From contig NZ_JACIJF010000009.1 in NCBI RefSeq assembly GCF_014199255.1, positions 1 to 64,000 on the forward strand: a stretch of 64,000 bases of DNA, written 5' to 3'. Below are positions 1 to 7,947 of this stretch, in pieces. The notes below the pieces were generated by a model. The model was given only the letters and a program-made list of their open reading frames with translations. It ran no database searches and had not been told where the DNA came from. Position numbers and translations under genes: made by a program. Origin of the DNA: Sphingomonas xinjiangensis (GTDB lineage Bacteria; Pseudomonadota; Alphaproteobacteria; Sphingomonadales; Sphingomonadaceae). The stretch's first letter is position 1, and every line of letters begins with the position of its first letter.

Positions 1-684
1 GAAGGAAGTCGCCGTGACCACGCCGACGCCAGGAATCGTCATGAGCAGCTGACAAGCCTCGCTACGGCGAGCATCGGCCAGCAGCTTGCGTCCGAGCTCC
101 GCAGCGCGAAGTCGTACTGCATGCCAGGCCTCTAGCAGTGGCCGGATGATCTCAGCCAGTTCGGCGTTGCCGGCGAGCAGCTCCCCCACCTTTTGCTCGA
201 ACCTGGTGCCCATGACAGCAGGAACGATAAGGCCGAACGTCTTCATCAGTCCCCTGATCTGGTTCGACAGCTCCGTGCCGATCCGCACCAGCCGGGTTCG
301 AGCCGCCACCAGCGTCCGGGCAAGCATGCTGTCGAAGCTCTTGACCCGCACTTCCTTGTAGAACCCGACCTCCGCCAGATGAGCAAGGCCATCGGCATCG
401 TTGGCGTCGGTCTTGTTGGCTGCCATGTCGAGCCCGGCTTTCGCGTGCCGCGCGTCGATGCAGATCGCCGGCAATCCCTCTGCGGTAAGCGCGTGATAGA
501 ACCAGACCGACAGCGGGCCGGTTTCGAACACCACCCGCTTCGCAGCAGGCGCGTGCTTGCGGATCAGTGCCGCGAGCACCTGAGGATCCGACAAACACTT
601 GCCGCGCCAGACCCGCTTGCCGCCGCGCCGAATAGATACCGCCGTGTCTTTCAGCGAGACGTCGAGTCCGATATATTCATCCAT
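1..684 (-). CDS. IS110-family transposase, 3' end beyond window
   Basis: The minus-strand frame from the ATG at 684 is open for 228 codons to the window edge. It begins MDEYIGLDVSLKDTAV and carries the DEDD (RuvC-like) domain of IS110 transposases: Asp8 in GLD, Glu54 in FETG, and Asp93/Asp96 in NKTDANDAD. The last visible residues, TIPGVGVVTATSF, are the start of the C-terminal transposase_20 (helix-hairpin-helix) domain, which holds the catalytic serine in this family. About 100 or more C-terminal residues lie outside the window. Nothing in the visible part is broken, so the element may be intact. IS110 enzymes recombine DNA guided by an RNA transcribed from the element's noncoding end. The family call rests on motifs, not on a database search. 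Confidence 0.9.
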   Translation of the reverse strand, partial: MDEYIGLDVSLKDTAVSIRRGGKRVWRGKCLSDPQVLAALIRKHAPAAKRVVFETGPLSVWFYHALTAEGLPAICIDARHAKAGLDMAANKTDANDADGLAHLAEVGFYKEVRVKSFDSMLARTLVAARTRLVRIGTELSNQIRGLMKTFGLIVPAVMGTRFEQKVGELLAGNAELAEIIRPLLEAWHAVRLRAAELGRKLLADARRSEACQLLMTIPGVGVVTATSF

Positions 685-1014
685 GGCTGTTCTCCGTCCG
701 ATGTATGGGCCCGGCTTCCAGTCGTGAGCCCGCACCTTCATCTATCGAGGAACAGCCACCCTCCACACCATCGCTGGTCGAGGTAGCCCGCTCCCGCGAT
801 TACCCCATGTTCATCAATCCGGCCCCCGGGTTCGAACAGCGGGTGTCCTAGTCGCGACGAAGGGCCGCCAAGGTGGCGCAGAAAGCATCGGGTCCGCGCT
901 TCGGCAGTTCAGGCGCCGGCGCGTCGGCGCGCCCCGGGACAAATGCGGCAGCCAGGTGCGTAGGCATCGGCAAGTCAAACAGGTGCGGTTCATGCGGCTA
1001 TGCTATGAGGCGGC
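685..1014. other. Gene-free stretch: IS110 noncoding flank with inverted repeat, then extensin gene leader
   Basis: This 330-bp stretch lies between the divergent IS110 transposase and the extensin-like gene. Directly upstream of the transposase ATG there is a 9-bp inverted repeat: TGGCTGTTC at 684-692 and GAACAGCCA at 750-758. A smaller GGCT/AGCC hairpin lies inside it on the minus strand. In IS110 elements the noncoding end beside the transposase start can encode a structured bridge RNA, so 685 to roughly 850 (minus strand) is a candidate. The outer boundary of the insertion sequence is not visible, because IS110 elements usually lack clear terminal inverted repeats. I saw no convincing protein gene here. 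Confidence 0.45.
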
Positions 1015-1692
1015 ATGCGTCTGGTTCGTTGGTCCGCCGTGCTCGCCTCCGTCCTGCTCACCGGCTGCGTGTTCAGCAGCGGGCGCGAGGCGCCCCGGAA
1101 GCCCCCAGCGGTGCGCGAGCGCGGCTCGCGTCCGGTCACCTTGCTGCGGCCAACGCCCAAGGAAACGCAGCAATGCTTCGCCGACTTGTCGCGTGAGGAG
1201 GTGCGATTCAGCCCGCTTCCCGATCGTGATTTCGGCGGAGGCTGCGAAGTGCTCGGCGCGGTCCAATTGATCGATGTTGGAGTCCCGATCACCAACCTGA
1301 AGTCGATGCGCTGTCCGCTCGCGCGCAGCTTCATCGGTTGGCTCCGATTCGCCGTGGCGCCGGCGGCCAAGCAGATCCTGGGCAGCGAACTGGTGCGGGT
1401 GGAGAGCTTCGGCACTTATTCGTGCCGCGCGATCGTCGGTGGGGCGTCTAACCGGTTGTCGGAGCATGGGCTGGGCAATGCGGTCGACATTGGTGGCTTC
1501 GTGCTGGCCGATGGGCGCAAAATCCGCGTGCTCGGCGGGTGGAAATCCGACGACGCCCAAGTGCGTGACTTCTTCAAGGTGATCCACCGTTCCGCGTGCA
1601 AGCGTTTCAAGACGGTGCTAAGCCCTGACTACAACGCCGCGCACTACAACCACCTCCACCTCGACATGGGCCGCGGTCCGTTCTGCGCCTGA
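1015..1692 (+). CDS. Extensin-like C-terminal domain lipoprotein
   Basis: The product is 225 aa. An N-terminal signal with lipobox LLTGC (Cys18) predicts an outer-membrane or periplasmic lipoprotein. The rest matches the bacterial extensin-like C-terminal family (PF06904): paired cysteines, SCRAIVGGASNRLSEHG followed by NAVDIGGF, and a C-terminal HYNHLHLDMG. The spaced H...D...HLH residues resemble the zinc site of M15/LAS-type peptidoglycan peptidases, so a cell-wall role is plausible. That role is inferred and the substrate is unknown. The ATG at 1015 follows a GAGG-like Shine-Dalgarno and puts the signal peptide at the very start. The gene stands alone, divergent from the IS110 transposase. 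Confidence 0.8.
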   Translation: MRLVRWSAVLASVLLTGCVFSSGREAPRKPPAVRERGSRPVTLLRPTPKETQQCFADLSREEVRFSPLPDRDFGGGCEVLGAVQLIDVGVPITNLKSMRCPLARSFIGWLRFAVAPAAKQILGSELVRVESFGTYSCRAIVGGASNRLSEHGLGNAVDIGGFVLADGRKIRVLGGWKSDDAQVRDFFKVIHRSACKRFKTVLSPDYNAAHYNHLHLDMGRGPFCA

Positions 1693-1737
1693 TCTGGGTG
1701 TTTGCAGCGCGCGCCCGATGCTCGTAAGTCGGCGTAA

Positions 1738-2610
1738 ATGAACGACACACGCGTACCGAGCCGGGTCTTCCGCCCCGCTCAAGAAGAAGCCGGCAATGCC
1801 AACACGGGCAGCGGCACCCCCCAAACCGAGCACCCCGCATACCGGCTCGCCTTCCAGGACATGGACTTCCTGCTGCGCGAAGATCTGCGGCCGGTGCGCT
1901 TCCAGCTTGAGTTGCTCAAGCCGCAGCTAATCCTCCAGGAAGCGAACATCGCCTCCACCTTTGTGATGTACGGATCCGCGCGCATTCCCGAGCCGAGCAA
2001 GGCGCAGGGCCTGCTGGAGCTGGCCGACACCCCCGAGCAGAAGATCGTCGCCGAGCGGCTGATCGAAAAGTCTAAATATTACGATGTCGCGCGCGAACTG
2101 GCACAGCTGGTCAGCAACTTCCCGCTCGATGACGCGGGCAAGCGGCACTTTGTGGTATGCTCGGGCGGCGGCCCCTCGATCATGGAAGCGGCAAATCGCG
2201 GTGCGCAGGATGTCGGCGCCGAATCGGTGGGCCTCAACATCGTGCTGCCGCACGAGCAGGCGCCAAACCCGTATGTGACGCCGGGGCTGAGCATGCAGTT
2301 CCACTATTTCGCGCTCCGGAAAATGCACTTCCTTCTGCATGCGCGCGCGGTGGCGGTGTTCCCGGGCGGCTTCGGGACGTTCGACGAGAGCTTCGAACTG
2401 CTGACGCTGATCCAGACCGGCAAGATCGATCCGATCCCGGTGTTGTTCTACGGCAAGGCGTTCTGGCAGCGCGTCGTGAACTTCGACGCGCTGTGCGAGG
2501 AAGGCGTGATCGGCCCGCGCGACCTCAACCTATTCCACTTCGTCGAAACCGCGGAAGAAGGCTGGGAAATCGTGCAGGACTTCTGGCGCGACAAGCAGGC
2601 GCAGGGCTGA
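1738..2610 (+). CDS. LOG-family (TIGR00730-type) Rossmann-fold protein
   Basis: The product is 290 aa. It has the two LOG-family signatures: CSGGGPSIMEAANRGA near residue 141 and PGGFGTFDE at about 209-217 (the PGGxGTxxE motif). Family members are lysine-decarboxylase-like folds, and several are cytokinin-activating nucleoside 5'-monophosphate phosphoribohydrolases that split a nucleotide into base and ribose 5-phosphate. The protein is longer than the shortest LOG enzymes (about 190 aa). It has an N-terminal extension of some 80 residues, typical of the bacterial type-II group. The substrate cannot be read from the sequence. The gene converges on the cytochrome gene downstream, with a strong hairpin between them. 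Confidence 0.82.
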   Translation: MNDTRVPSRVFRPAQEEAGNANTGSGTPQTEHPAYRLAFQDMDFLLREDLRPVRFQLELLKPQLILQEANIASTFVMYGSARIPEPSKAQGLLELADTPEQKIVAERLIEKSKYYDVARELAQLVSNFPLDDAGKRHFVVCSGGGPSIMEAANRGAQDVGAESVGLNIVLPHEQAPNPYVTPGLSMQFHYFALRKMHFLLHARAVAVFPGGFGTFDESFELLTLIQTGKIDPIPVLFYGKAFWQRVVNFDALCEEGVIGPRDLNLFHFVETAEEGWEIVQDFWRDKQAQG

Positions 2611-2621
2611 ACAAACGGCGT

Positions 2622-2650
2622 TGCCCTCCCTCCCCTAGCGGGGGAGGGCA
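2622..2650. terminator. Bidirectional hairpin between convergent genes
   Basis: A GC-rich palindrome pairs TGCCCTCCC on the left with GGGAGGGCA on the right around a CTAG-containing loop. It fills most of the 48-bp gap between the convergent LOG and cytochrome genes, so it can end transcription from both sides. It lacks a T-run. It is also related to the CCTCCC-type palindromes scattered through this window. Confidence 0.5.
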
Positions 2651-2658
2651 GTGCGCGC

Positions 2659-3354
2659 TTAGTTGTTGCTCTTGGGCAGCCCAGCCTTTTCCTCGGCCTG
2701 GATCTGGTTCTGCTTGCTCTTCTCGGGCGTGTTTTCGCTCGGGGTTGCCTGGTTCGAGATTTCGGCTGGGTCGGCACCTTCCGCGACATTGGCCTGCGCC
2801 GCGTTGTCGACGGGCGCCTCACCGGCAGCGGGAGCAGCTGGCAGGGGCAGGTTCGAGCCCTGGCTATTCAGATAGGCGATAATGTTCGCGCGATCTTGCG
2901 GGTTTGCGATGCCGGCGAAGGTCATTTTGGTGCCCGGCGCATATTTGCGCGGAGAGGTGAGCCATGCGTCGAGCGCGTCGAAGGTCCAGTTACCCGGGAC
3001 CGCCTTCAATGCATCCGAGTAGGCGAAGCCGGGGACATGGCCGTGCCCCTTGCCGACCGCGCCGTACAGGTTGGGTCCGATGCCCGAGGCGCCGCCCTGG
3101 TTGATCGTATGGCAGGCGGTGCACTGCTTGAACACGTCGGCGCCCTTGGCAGGGTCGGCCTTGGCAAGGCGTACTGCGATCGGTTCAACAGCAGCGGCAC
3201 CGGCCTCACCCGCTTCCTCGACACCCTCGATAGCGTAGCCCATCTTTTCCGGACGCTCAGAATGGAAGGCGATGCCACTGACGATCGTGAGGCCTAGTGC
3301 GGCAATGCCGCCGGCCAGTGCCCAACCCGCAATCGTATTGAACCGATCGTCCAT
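2659..3354 (-). CDS. Membrane-anchored class I c-type cytochrome
   Basis: The product is 231 aa. Residues about 8-30 form an uncleaved hydrophobic anchor (AGWALAGGIAALGLTIVSGIAF). A linker leads to a class I cytochrome c domain with heme motif CTACH at 78-82 and the likely axial Met144 in GTKMTFAG. This arrangement matches the CycM/cytochrome c552 type that carries electrons from the bc1 complex to a terminal oxidase. The last 60 or so residues are low complexity (Ala, Pro, Glu, Lys, Gln) and are unusual for the family. The gene is divergent from pheA, about 100 bp away. Confidence 0.85.
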   Translation of the reverse strand: MDDRFNTIAGWALAGGIAALGLTIVSGIAFHSERPEKMGYAIEGVEEAGEAGAAAVEPIAVRLAKADPAKGADVFKQCTACHTINQGGASGIGPNLYGAVGKGHGHVPGFAYSDALKAVPGNWTFDALDAWLTSPRKYAPGTKMTFAGIANPQDRANIIAYLNSQGSNLPLPAAPAAGEAPVDNAAQANVAEGADPAEISNQATPSENTPEKSKQNQIQAEEKAGLPKSNN

Positions 3355-3455
3355 TGCATGCCCCTGAGACTATTCACTTTGCCTTTAAAACGCGGTTCCG
3401 CACACCGCAAGCACGGGTTGCCGTAAGTCCTCGCGCTCGCTAGCCGCGGATCATC

Positions 3456-4346
3456 ATGGAGAATTTCGCTGCACCCGCCCGCCCGATCGTGGCCGCGATG
3501 TCCGAGCAAGCGTCCGCCGAGCCCAAACGCGCGGTCGCGTTCCAAGGGGCGCCGGGCGCAAATTCGCATATTGCTGCGCTGGAAGCGTTTCCGGACGGAC
3601 TACCGCTTCCGTGCTTTTCGTTCGAGGATGCGATCGATGCCGTGCGCGAGGGGCACGCCGACCGGGCGATGATCCCGATCGAGAATTCGCTGCACGGGCG
3701 CGTGGCGGACATTCACTTCCTGCTTCCCGAATCGGGGCTTGCTATCGTCGGGGAACACTTCCTGCCGATCCGCTACGGCCTGATGGCGATGGGCGGGAGG
3801 GAGAATGTGCGACAGGCGATGAGCCATCCCCAGGCGCTGGGGCAATGTCGGCACTGGTTGAAGGAACATGGAATCGCGCCGGTTTCCTATCCCGACACGG
3901 CCGGGGCTGCGGCCGTAGTGGCAGAGATGCAGGATCCCACGGTGGCGGCCTTGGCACCGCCTGGGGCCGCGCAACTCTATGGGTTGCAGCTTCTGGCGAC
4001 CGATCTGGCGGATGCGGATCACAACATGACGCGCTTCGTGGTGCTGGCGCGCGAAGCCCGGGCGCTGGAGGACGTAGGGCCGTGCATGACGACGTTTGTT
4101 TTTGAAGTGAAGAACGTGCCGGCGGCCTTGTACAAGGCGCTGGGCGGGTTCGCGACCAACGGCGTCAACATGACCAAGCTGGAGAGTTACCAGCGGGGTG
4201 GGAGCTTTGCGGCTACGGAATTCTATGCCGATGTGGTGGGTCGGCCCGGAGAGGCGCATCTGGACCGGGCTTTGGAGGAATTGCGGTTCCATTCGAAGTG
4301 GATGCGGGTGTTGGGGAGCTACCCTCAGGCGAGGCCGCGACCTTGA
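3456..4346 (+). CDS. pheA: Prephenate dehydratase
   Basis: This enzyme converts prephenate to phenylpyruvate in phenylalanine synthesis. The 296-aa protein has a prephenate dehydratase domain with VAFQGAPGANSH, PIENSLHGRV (residues 74-83) and the catalytic TRF motif at 192-194 (NMTRFVVL). A C-terminal ACT domain for phenylalanine feedback follows, with GVNMTKLESY near 236-245. There is no fused chorismate mutase domain, and a separate chorismate mutase lies at 24.0-24.3 kb. An alternative ATG at 3498 (MSEQASAEPK) would give a start closer to the family norm. The first 14 residues are therefore uncertain. Confidence 0.93.
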   Translation: MENFAAPARPIVAAMSEQASAEPKRAVAFQGAPGANSHIAALEAFPDGLPLPCFSFEDAIDAVREGHADRAMIPIENSLHGRVADIHFLLPESGLAIVGEHFLPIRYGLMAMGGRENVRQAMSHPQALGQCRHWLKEHGIAPVSYPDTAGAAAVVAEMQDPTVAALAPPGAAQLYGLQLLATDLADADHNMTRFVVLAREARALEDVGPCMTTFVFEVKNVPAALYKALGGFATNGVNMTKLESYQRGGSFAATEFYADVVGRPGEAHLDRALEELRFHSKWMRVLGSYPQARPRP

Positions 4347-4404
4347 GGCCAGCATCTGGTCGACGCGGAAAACGTTGGTCCCCGCACGTCGACAGACGAA
4401 ATAT

Positions 4405-5274
4405 TCACGTTTCCGACCAACGGCTTAGCAGCGTATAGGCAATCGCATAAGGCGGCGGTGCGACGAAGGGCGCCGCGGGGTCGCGCGACAAGGCCTGGCG
4501 CACTTCCTCGCGGGTGAACCAGCGCGCATCCTCGAGTTCGTGGACGTCCATCGTGATCGCATCATCCTGCGCTTGGGCGACGCAGGCGATCATCAGCGAG
4601 GACGGGAACGGCCAGGGCTGGCTGGCGACATAGCGCACCTGATCCACGCAAACGCCTGCTTCTTCAAGCACTTCGCGGGCGACGGCTTCCTCGATCGATT
4701 CGCCGACCTCAAGAAAACCGGCAAGCGCGGAATAACGGCCGGCGGGCCAGCTGGGCTGGCGGCCGAGCAGCGCGCGGCCATCATGTTCGGCGATCATGAT
4801 CACGACCGGATCGGTCCGCGGGAAATGTTCGGCGCTGCATGTCGGGCATTTGCGGCCCCAGCCGGCGCGGAAAATCGCGGTCTTCGTGCCGCAATTCGCG
4901 CAAAAACCGTGCCGCGCATGCCAATCGACCAGACTGCGCGCGGCCGCATAGAGCGCCGCATCCTCGGCACGGAAGCGGTCAAGCGCGGCGTTGAGCGCAG
5001 GCGAACGTCCGCCCGGCAGCCGCTCGCCCGGGAGCGGCGCCGCCGCGAAGCGCGGCCCCCCTTCCCCATCGAAACCCAGGAACAGAAGTTCGCCCGAGGC
5101 AGCGTCGAGGCCGGTCCAGCCGAGCCGGCCATCGGCGTTCACTTGAGGATCGAGGCCGTCGAGCACCAGCAGCCGCGCGCGCGGATCGGCCTGCGCCGCG
5201 GCGAGCATGGCGTCGTCGTGACGGATTCGGTCGGCGCGATCGAGCGTGCCGCCAGTAAAGCCGGGCGCGTTCAT
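4405..5274 (-). CDS. nudC: NAD(H) diphosphatase, NUDIX family
   Basis: The product is 289 aa. A zinc ribbon (Cys125, Cys128, Cys143, Cys146) precedes a NUDIX box starting at Gly186 with the core REVLEEAGV. The NudC-specific signature SQPWPFPSS lies at 218-226. The enzyme hydrolyses NADH to NMNH and AMP, and homologues also remove NAD caps from RNA 5' ends. Its ATG overlaps the stop codon of the upstream serine hydrolase gene by 4 bp (ATGA), so the two are probably translationally coupled. It is the last gene of the mutY - hydrolase - nudC set. Confidence 0.93.
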   Translation of the reverse strand: MNAPGFTGGTLDRADRIRHDDAMLAAAQADPRARLLVLDGLDPQVNADGRLGWTGLDAASGELLFLGFDGEGGPRFAAAPLPGERLPGGRSPALNAALDRFRAEDAALYAAARSLVDWHARHGFCANCGTKTAIFRAGWGRKCPTCSAEHFPRTDPVVIMIAEHDGRALLGRQPSWPAGRYSALAGFLEVGESIEEAVAREVLEEAGVCVDQVRYVASQPWPFPSSLMIACVAQAQDDAITMDVHELEDARWFTREEVRQALSRDPAAPFVAPPPYAIAYTLLSRWSET

Positions 5275-6569
5275 CGGCGCAGATCGGTGTAAATCGCCTG
5301 AGTGGCTTCGCGCTTGAGCGGAGTCTGGCCGAACAGGTTGATCATCACCGTGGCGCGGACGCGGTTGGTGGGGTCGACCCAGCCGAGCGATCCTGCGGCG
5401 CCGGCCCAGCCGAACGTGCCCTTGCCCGGGCCGCCGGGCTGATCGGCAAGCGAGACCGAGCCGCCGGCACCGAAGCCGATCTGATTATTGCCCGAGGTCG
5501 CCTGCAACACGCTGCGGTCGACACCGGCGGGGAGCAGATCGGACATGGCGATCTGCACGGTTTCGGGCTTTAGGATCCGCGCGCCGTCCAGCGTCCCGCC
5601 GTTCAGCAGCATGTGGAGAAAGCGGTCATAATCGCGCGCCGACATGACGAGGCCCGCGCCGCCATAGGGGAAGGAGGGCGGCTGGAGCCACACCGAGGTG
5701 GCGCCGGGATCGAGCGGGGCGCGGCTGTCGCCGAGCTGCGCATAATTGGTCGCGAGCAGCCGCGCCTTGTCGGCCGGCACGGTCCAATAGCTGGCGGTCA
5801 TGCCGAGCGGCTGGAAGATGCGGGTTTGCACGAAGCTGTCGAACGGCATGCCGCTGGCCACTTCGATCACGCGGCCAAGCACGTCCAGGCCAATCGAATA
5901 GCTCCACTTTGCGCCAGGCTCGGCGATCAGCGGCAGCGTGGCGACGCGGTTGGCGAATTCCTCGAGGCTCTTTGGCCGGACGGCGCGCATGTTGGGCTCC
6001 ATCGCGGCGCTGACCGCGGCGGGATTGATGCCCAGGCGGTTATATTCGTCGAGCAACGCCCCCTTGGTGACGATGTTGTAGCCAAGCCCCGCGGTGTGAG
6101 TGAGCAGGTTGCGCACGGTGATCGGGCGCGTGGCCGGGCGGCTGGTCAGGCCCTTTGCGGGATCGACCAGCACCTTCATGGTCTTGAACGCCGGCATGAA
6201 GTCGCTGATCGGCTGGTCGAGGCCGAGCTTGCCCTGTTCGACCAGGATCATCGCGGCGATGCCGGTGATCGGCTTTGTCATCGAATAGACGCGCCACAGG
6301 CTGTCGGCATCCGCAGCGGGCGCAGTGGCTTCGTTGGCGATACGTCCGGCGGCGGCGATGCGCGGGGCGGCGTCGCCCTGCCCCACCGCGATGACCATGC
6401 CGGGCACGCGGTTCTCGGCGACCCAGCGATTCGCCAGCGCATCCACAACCGAGGGTGCGGTGCGGGTTGCCGGTGCCGGGCTGGCCGGTTGCTGCCGCAG
6501 CGCCTGGCCCCATGCCGGCGCCGTGAGCGCGAGCGCGCCCGTAACACTCAACCCGATCAGCTTGCGCAT
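5271..6569 (-). CDS. Secreted serine hydrolase, class C beta-lactamase/esterase fold
   Basis: The product is 432 aa from the ATG at 6569. That start has a GGGAG ribosome site and gives a clean signal peptide (MRKLIGLSVTGALALTAPAWGQ). An upstream in-frame start would bury the signal. The catalytic SxxK motif is SMTK (Ser96-Lys99) in VYSMTKPITG, and a YSIG segment may supply the tyrosine motif. These motifs place it in the beta-lactamase/penicillin-binding-protein-like esterase family. It could be an esterase or a D-amino-acid-type peptidase, and true beta-lactamase activity is not shown. It overlaps mutY by 13 bp upstream and nudC by 4 bp downstream. Confidence 0.85.
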   Translation of the reverse strand: MRKLIGLSVTGALALTAPAWGQALRQQPASPAPATRTAPSVVDALANRWVAENRVPGMVIAVGQGDAAPRIAAAGRIANEATAPAADADSLWRVYSMTKPITGIAAMILVEQGKLGLDQPISDFMPAFKTMKVLVDPAKGLTSRPATRPITVRNLLTHTAGLGYNIVTKGALLDEYNRLGINPAAVSAAMEPNMRAVRPKSLEEFANRVATLPLIAEPGAKWSYSIGLDVLGRVIEVASGMPFDSFVQTRIFQPLGMTASYWTVPADKARLLATNYAQLGDSRAPLDPGATSVWLQPPSFPYGGAGLVMSARDYDRFLHMLLNGGTLDGARILKPETVQIAMSDLLPAGVDRSVLQATSGNNQIGFGAGGSVSLADQPGGPGKGTFGWAGAAGSLGWVDPTNRVRATVMINLFGQTPLKREATQAIYTDLRR

Positions 6570-7627
6570 CGCATACTCCCGAACCTGTTCGCCGCCTTGG
6601 CAAAGACGGTGGGCAGTCCGGCGGACGCGAGGTCCGCGACCGGCCACCATTCGCCTTCCAAAACCTCATGCGGGCCGATTGTTGCAGCGGCAAGCGCGAC
6701 CTGAAGATCGAAATGGGTGAAGCCATGGGCGACGGTGTGGTCGTGCAGCCGCCAATCCGCCGCGACCGGCGCGCCCTCCAGGCCCGGCGCCACAGCTTCC
6801 CATGGACCGGTGGGCAGCGCGCGCATGCCGCCGAGCAGTCCCTTGGCGGGGCGGCGGACGAGCAGGACATGGCCGTCGCGCTCGGCCCAGAACATCGTGC
6901 CGTAGCGCTGGGGCTTTGGGGCTTTCTTGGCTTTATACGGGAACAACTCGGGCGTGCCGGTGCGGAAGCCGTCACATTGGTCGCGCAAGGGGCAGAGCAG
7001 GCAGCGGGGCGCGCGGGCGGTGCAGATGCCGGAGCCCAAGTCCATCATCGCCTGGGCGAAGTCGCCGGCGCGGGTGTCGGGGGTGATCGCGTCGGTGTGA
7101 GCGCGAATCTGCGGGCGCGAAGCGGGCAGCGGGGTTTCTATTGCGAACAGGCGCGACACCACGCGCTCGACATTGGCGTCGACCACCACCGCGCGGCGGC
7201 CAAAGGCAATCGCGGCGATGGCGGCGGCGGTATAGGCCCCGACACCGGGCAGCGCGCGCAGGCCCTCCTCCGTGTCCGGCATGCGCCCCAGCCGCGTCAC
7301 TTCGCGGGCGCAGGCGAGCAGATTGCGGGCGCGGGCATAATAGCCGAGCCCCGCCCAGGCGGTCATGACATCGGCATCGGCGGCGGCGGCGAAGGCTTCG
7401 AAGGTTGGCCAGCGGGTGGTGAACTTCTCAAAATACGGGATCACGGTTGCGACTTGCGTCTGCTGGAGCATGATCTCCGACAGCCAGACGCGGTACGGAT
7501 CCGCGGCATTGCTGCCCGGGGCTGCGCGCCAGGGGAGGCGGCGGGCGTTGGCGTCGTACCAGTCGAGGAGGAGGCGGGATATCAAGGGGCGGTCCGGGTG
7601 GCGGGGGTGGGAAGGTCGTAAACTCAT
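6557..7627 (-). CDS. mutY: A/G-specific adenine glycosylase
   Basis: This enzyme removes adenine mispaired with 8-oxoguanine. The 356-aa protein has Glu51 in LSEIMLQQTQV, the helix-hairpin-helix LPGVGAYTAAAIAAIAFG, catalytic Asp150 in VVVDANVERV, and a 4Fe-4S cluster loop with Cys202, Cys209, Cys212 and Cys218. A NUDIX-like C-terminal domain for 8-oxoG recognition follows. It is the first gene of an overlapping minus-strand set with the serine hydrolase and nudC. Two of the three products deal with damaged or modified nucleotides. In many alphaproteobacteria mutY lies beside dciA and smc, as here. Confidence 0.95.
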   Translation of the reverse strand: MSLRPSHPRHPDRPLISRLLLDWYDANARRLPWRAAPGSNAADPYRVWLSEIMLQQTQVATVIPYFEKFTTRWPTFEAFAAAADADVMTAWAGLGYYARARNLLACAREVTRLGRMPDTEEGLRALPGVGAYTAAAIAAIAFGRRAVVVDANVERVVSRLFAIETPLPASRPQIRAHTDAITPDTRAGDFAQAMMDLGSGICTARAPRCLLCPLRDQCDGFRTGTPELFPYKAKKAPKPQRYGTMFWAERDGHVLLVRRPAKGLLGGMRALPTGPWEAVAPGLEGAPVAADWRLHDHTVAHGFTHFDLQVALAAATIGPHEVLEGEWWPVADLASAGLPTVFAKAANRFGSMRCAS

Positions 7628-7947
7628 AAGGAATGGGCGGGCAGCGGAACGTCTCCTTTCGCGCGCCAGACGGCAGGGGGGCGCTTACTCGGCGAGTTCG
7701 GCGGTAGAAGCCGTTAACCTTACAAGCCTTATGCAAGGATGTATGCAGCTGGCTGACACGCGGTCGCGGCGCCTCGCAATTGTCCTGCTTGCGTGTTTCG
7801 AGATTTTCGGTCAGCTTCACCGAACAGACGGCGCGTCAGACTTGAAGATGTTCGCGGGCGTGGTGCACGTGAATGATATGTTGCACGAAGGGCTGTCATA
7901 ACGGACGGTACGAGCGAGTTTTGCACTCTTGACCAGCAGGTGGCGTA
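7628..7947. other. Gene-free stretch between mutY and a secreted unknown
   Basis: This 320-bp stretch is the divergent promoter region of mutY and the next gene. An open frame at 7732-7901 (56 codons from ATG) has no visible ribosome site and no recognisable motif. I do not call it a gene, although a decayed remnant is possible. Base composition is less GC-rich than in the surrounding genes. I saw no strong hairpin, repeat or RNA gene. Confidence 0.4.

Noticed and set aside
825..855. tRNA-like GGTTCGAAC near the IS110 flank
   Set aside because: The flanking bases do not form a T-stem, and no acceptor stem, D-arm or anticodon arm can be built around it.
7732..7901. Possible 56-codon gene upstream of the secreted unknown
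   Set aside because: There is no ribosome site and no recognisable family. It could be a remnant, but nothing supports it.
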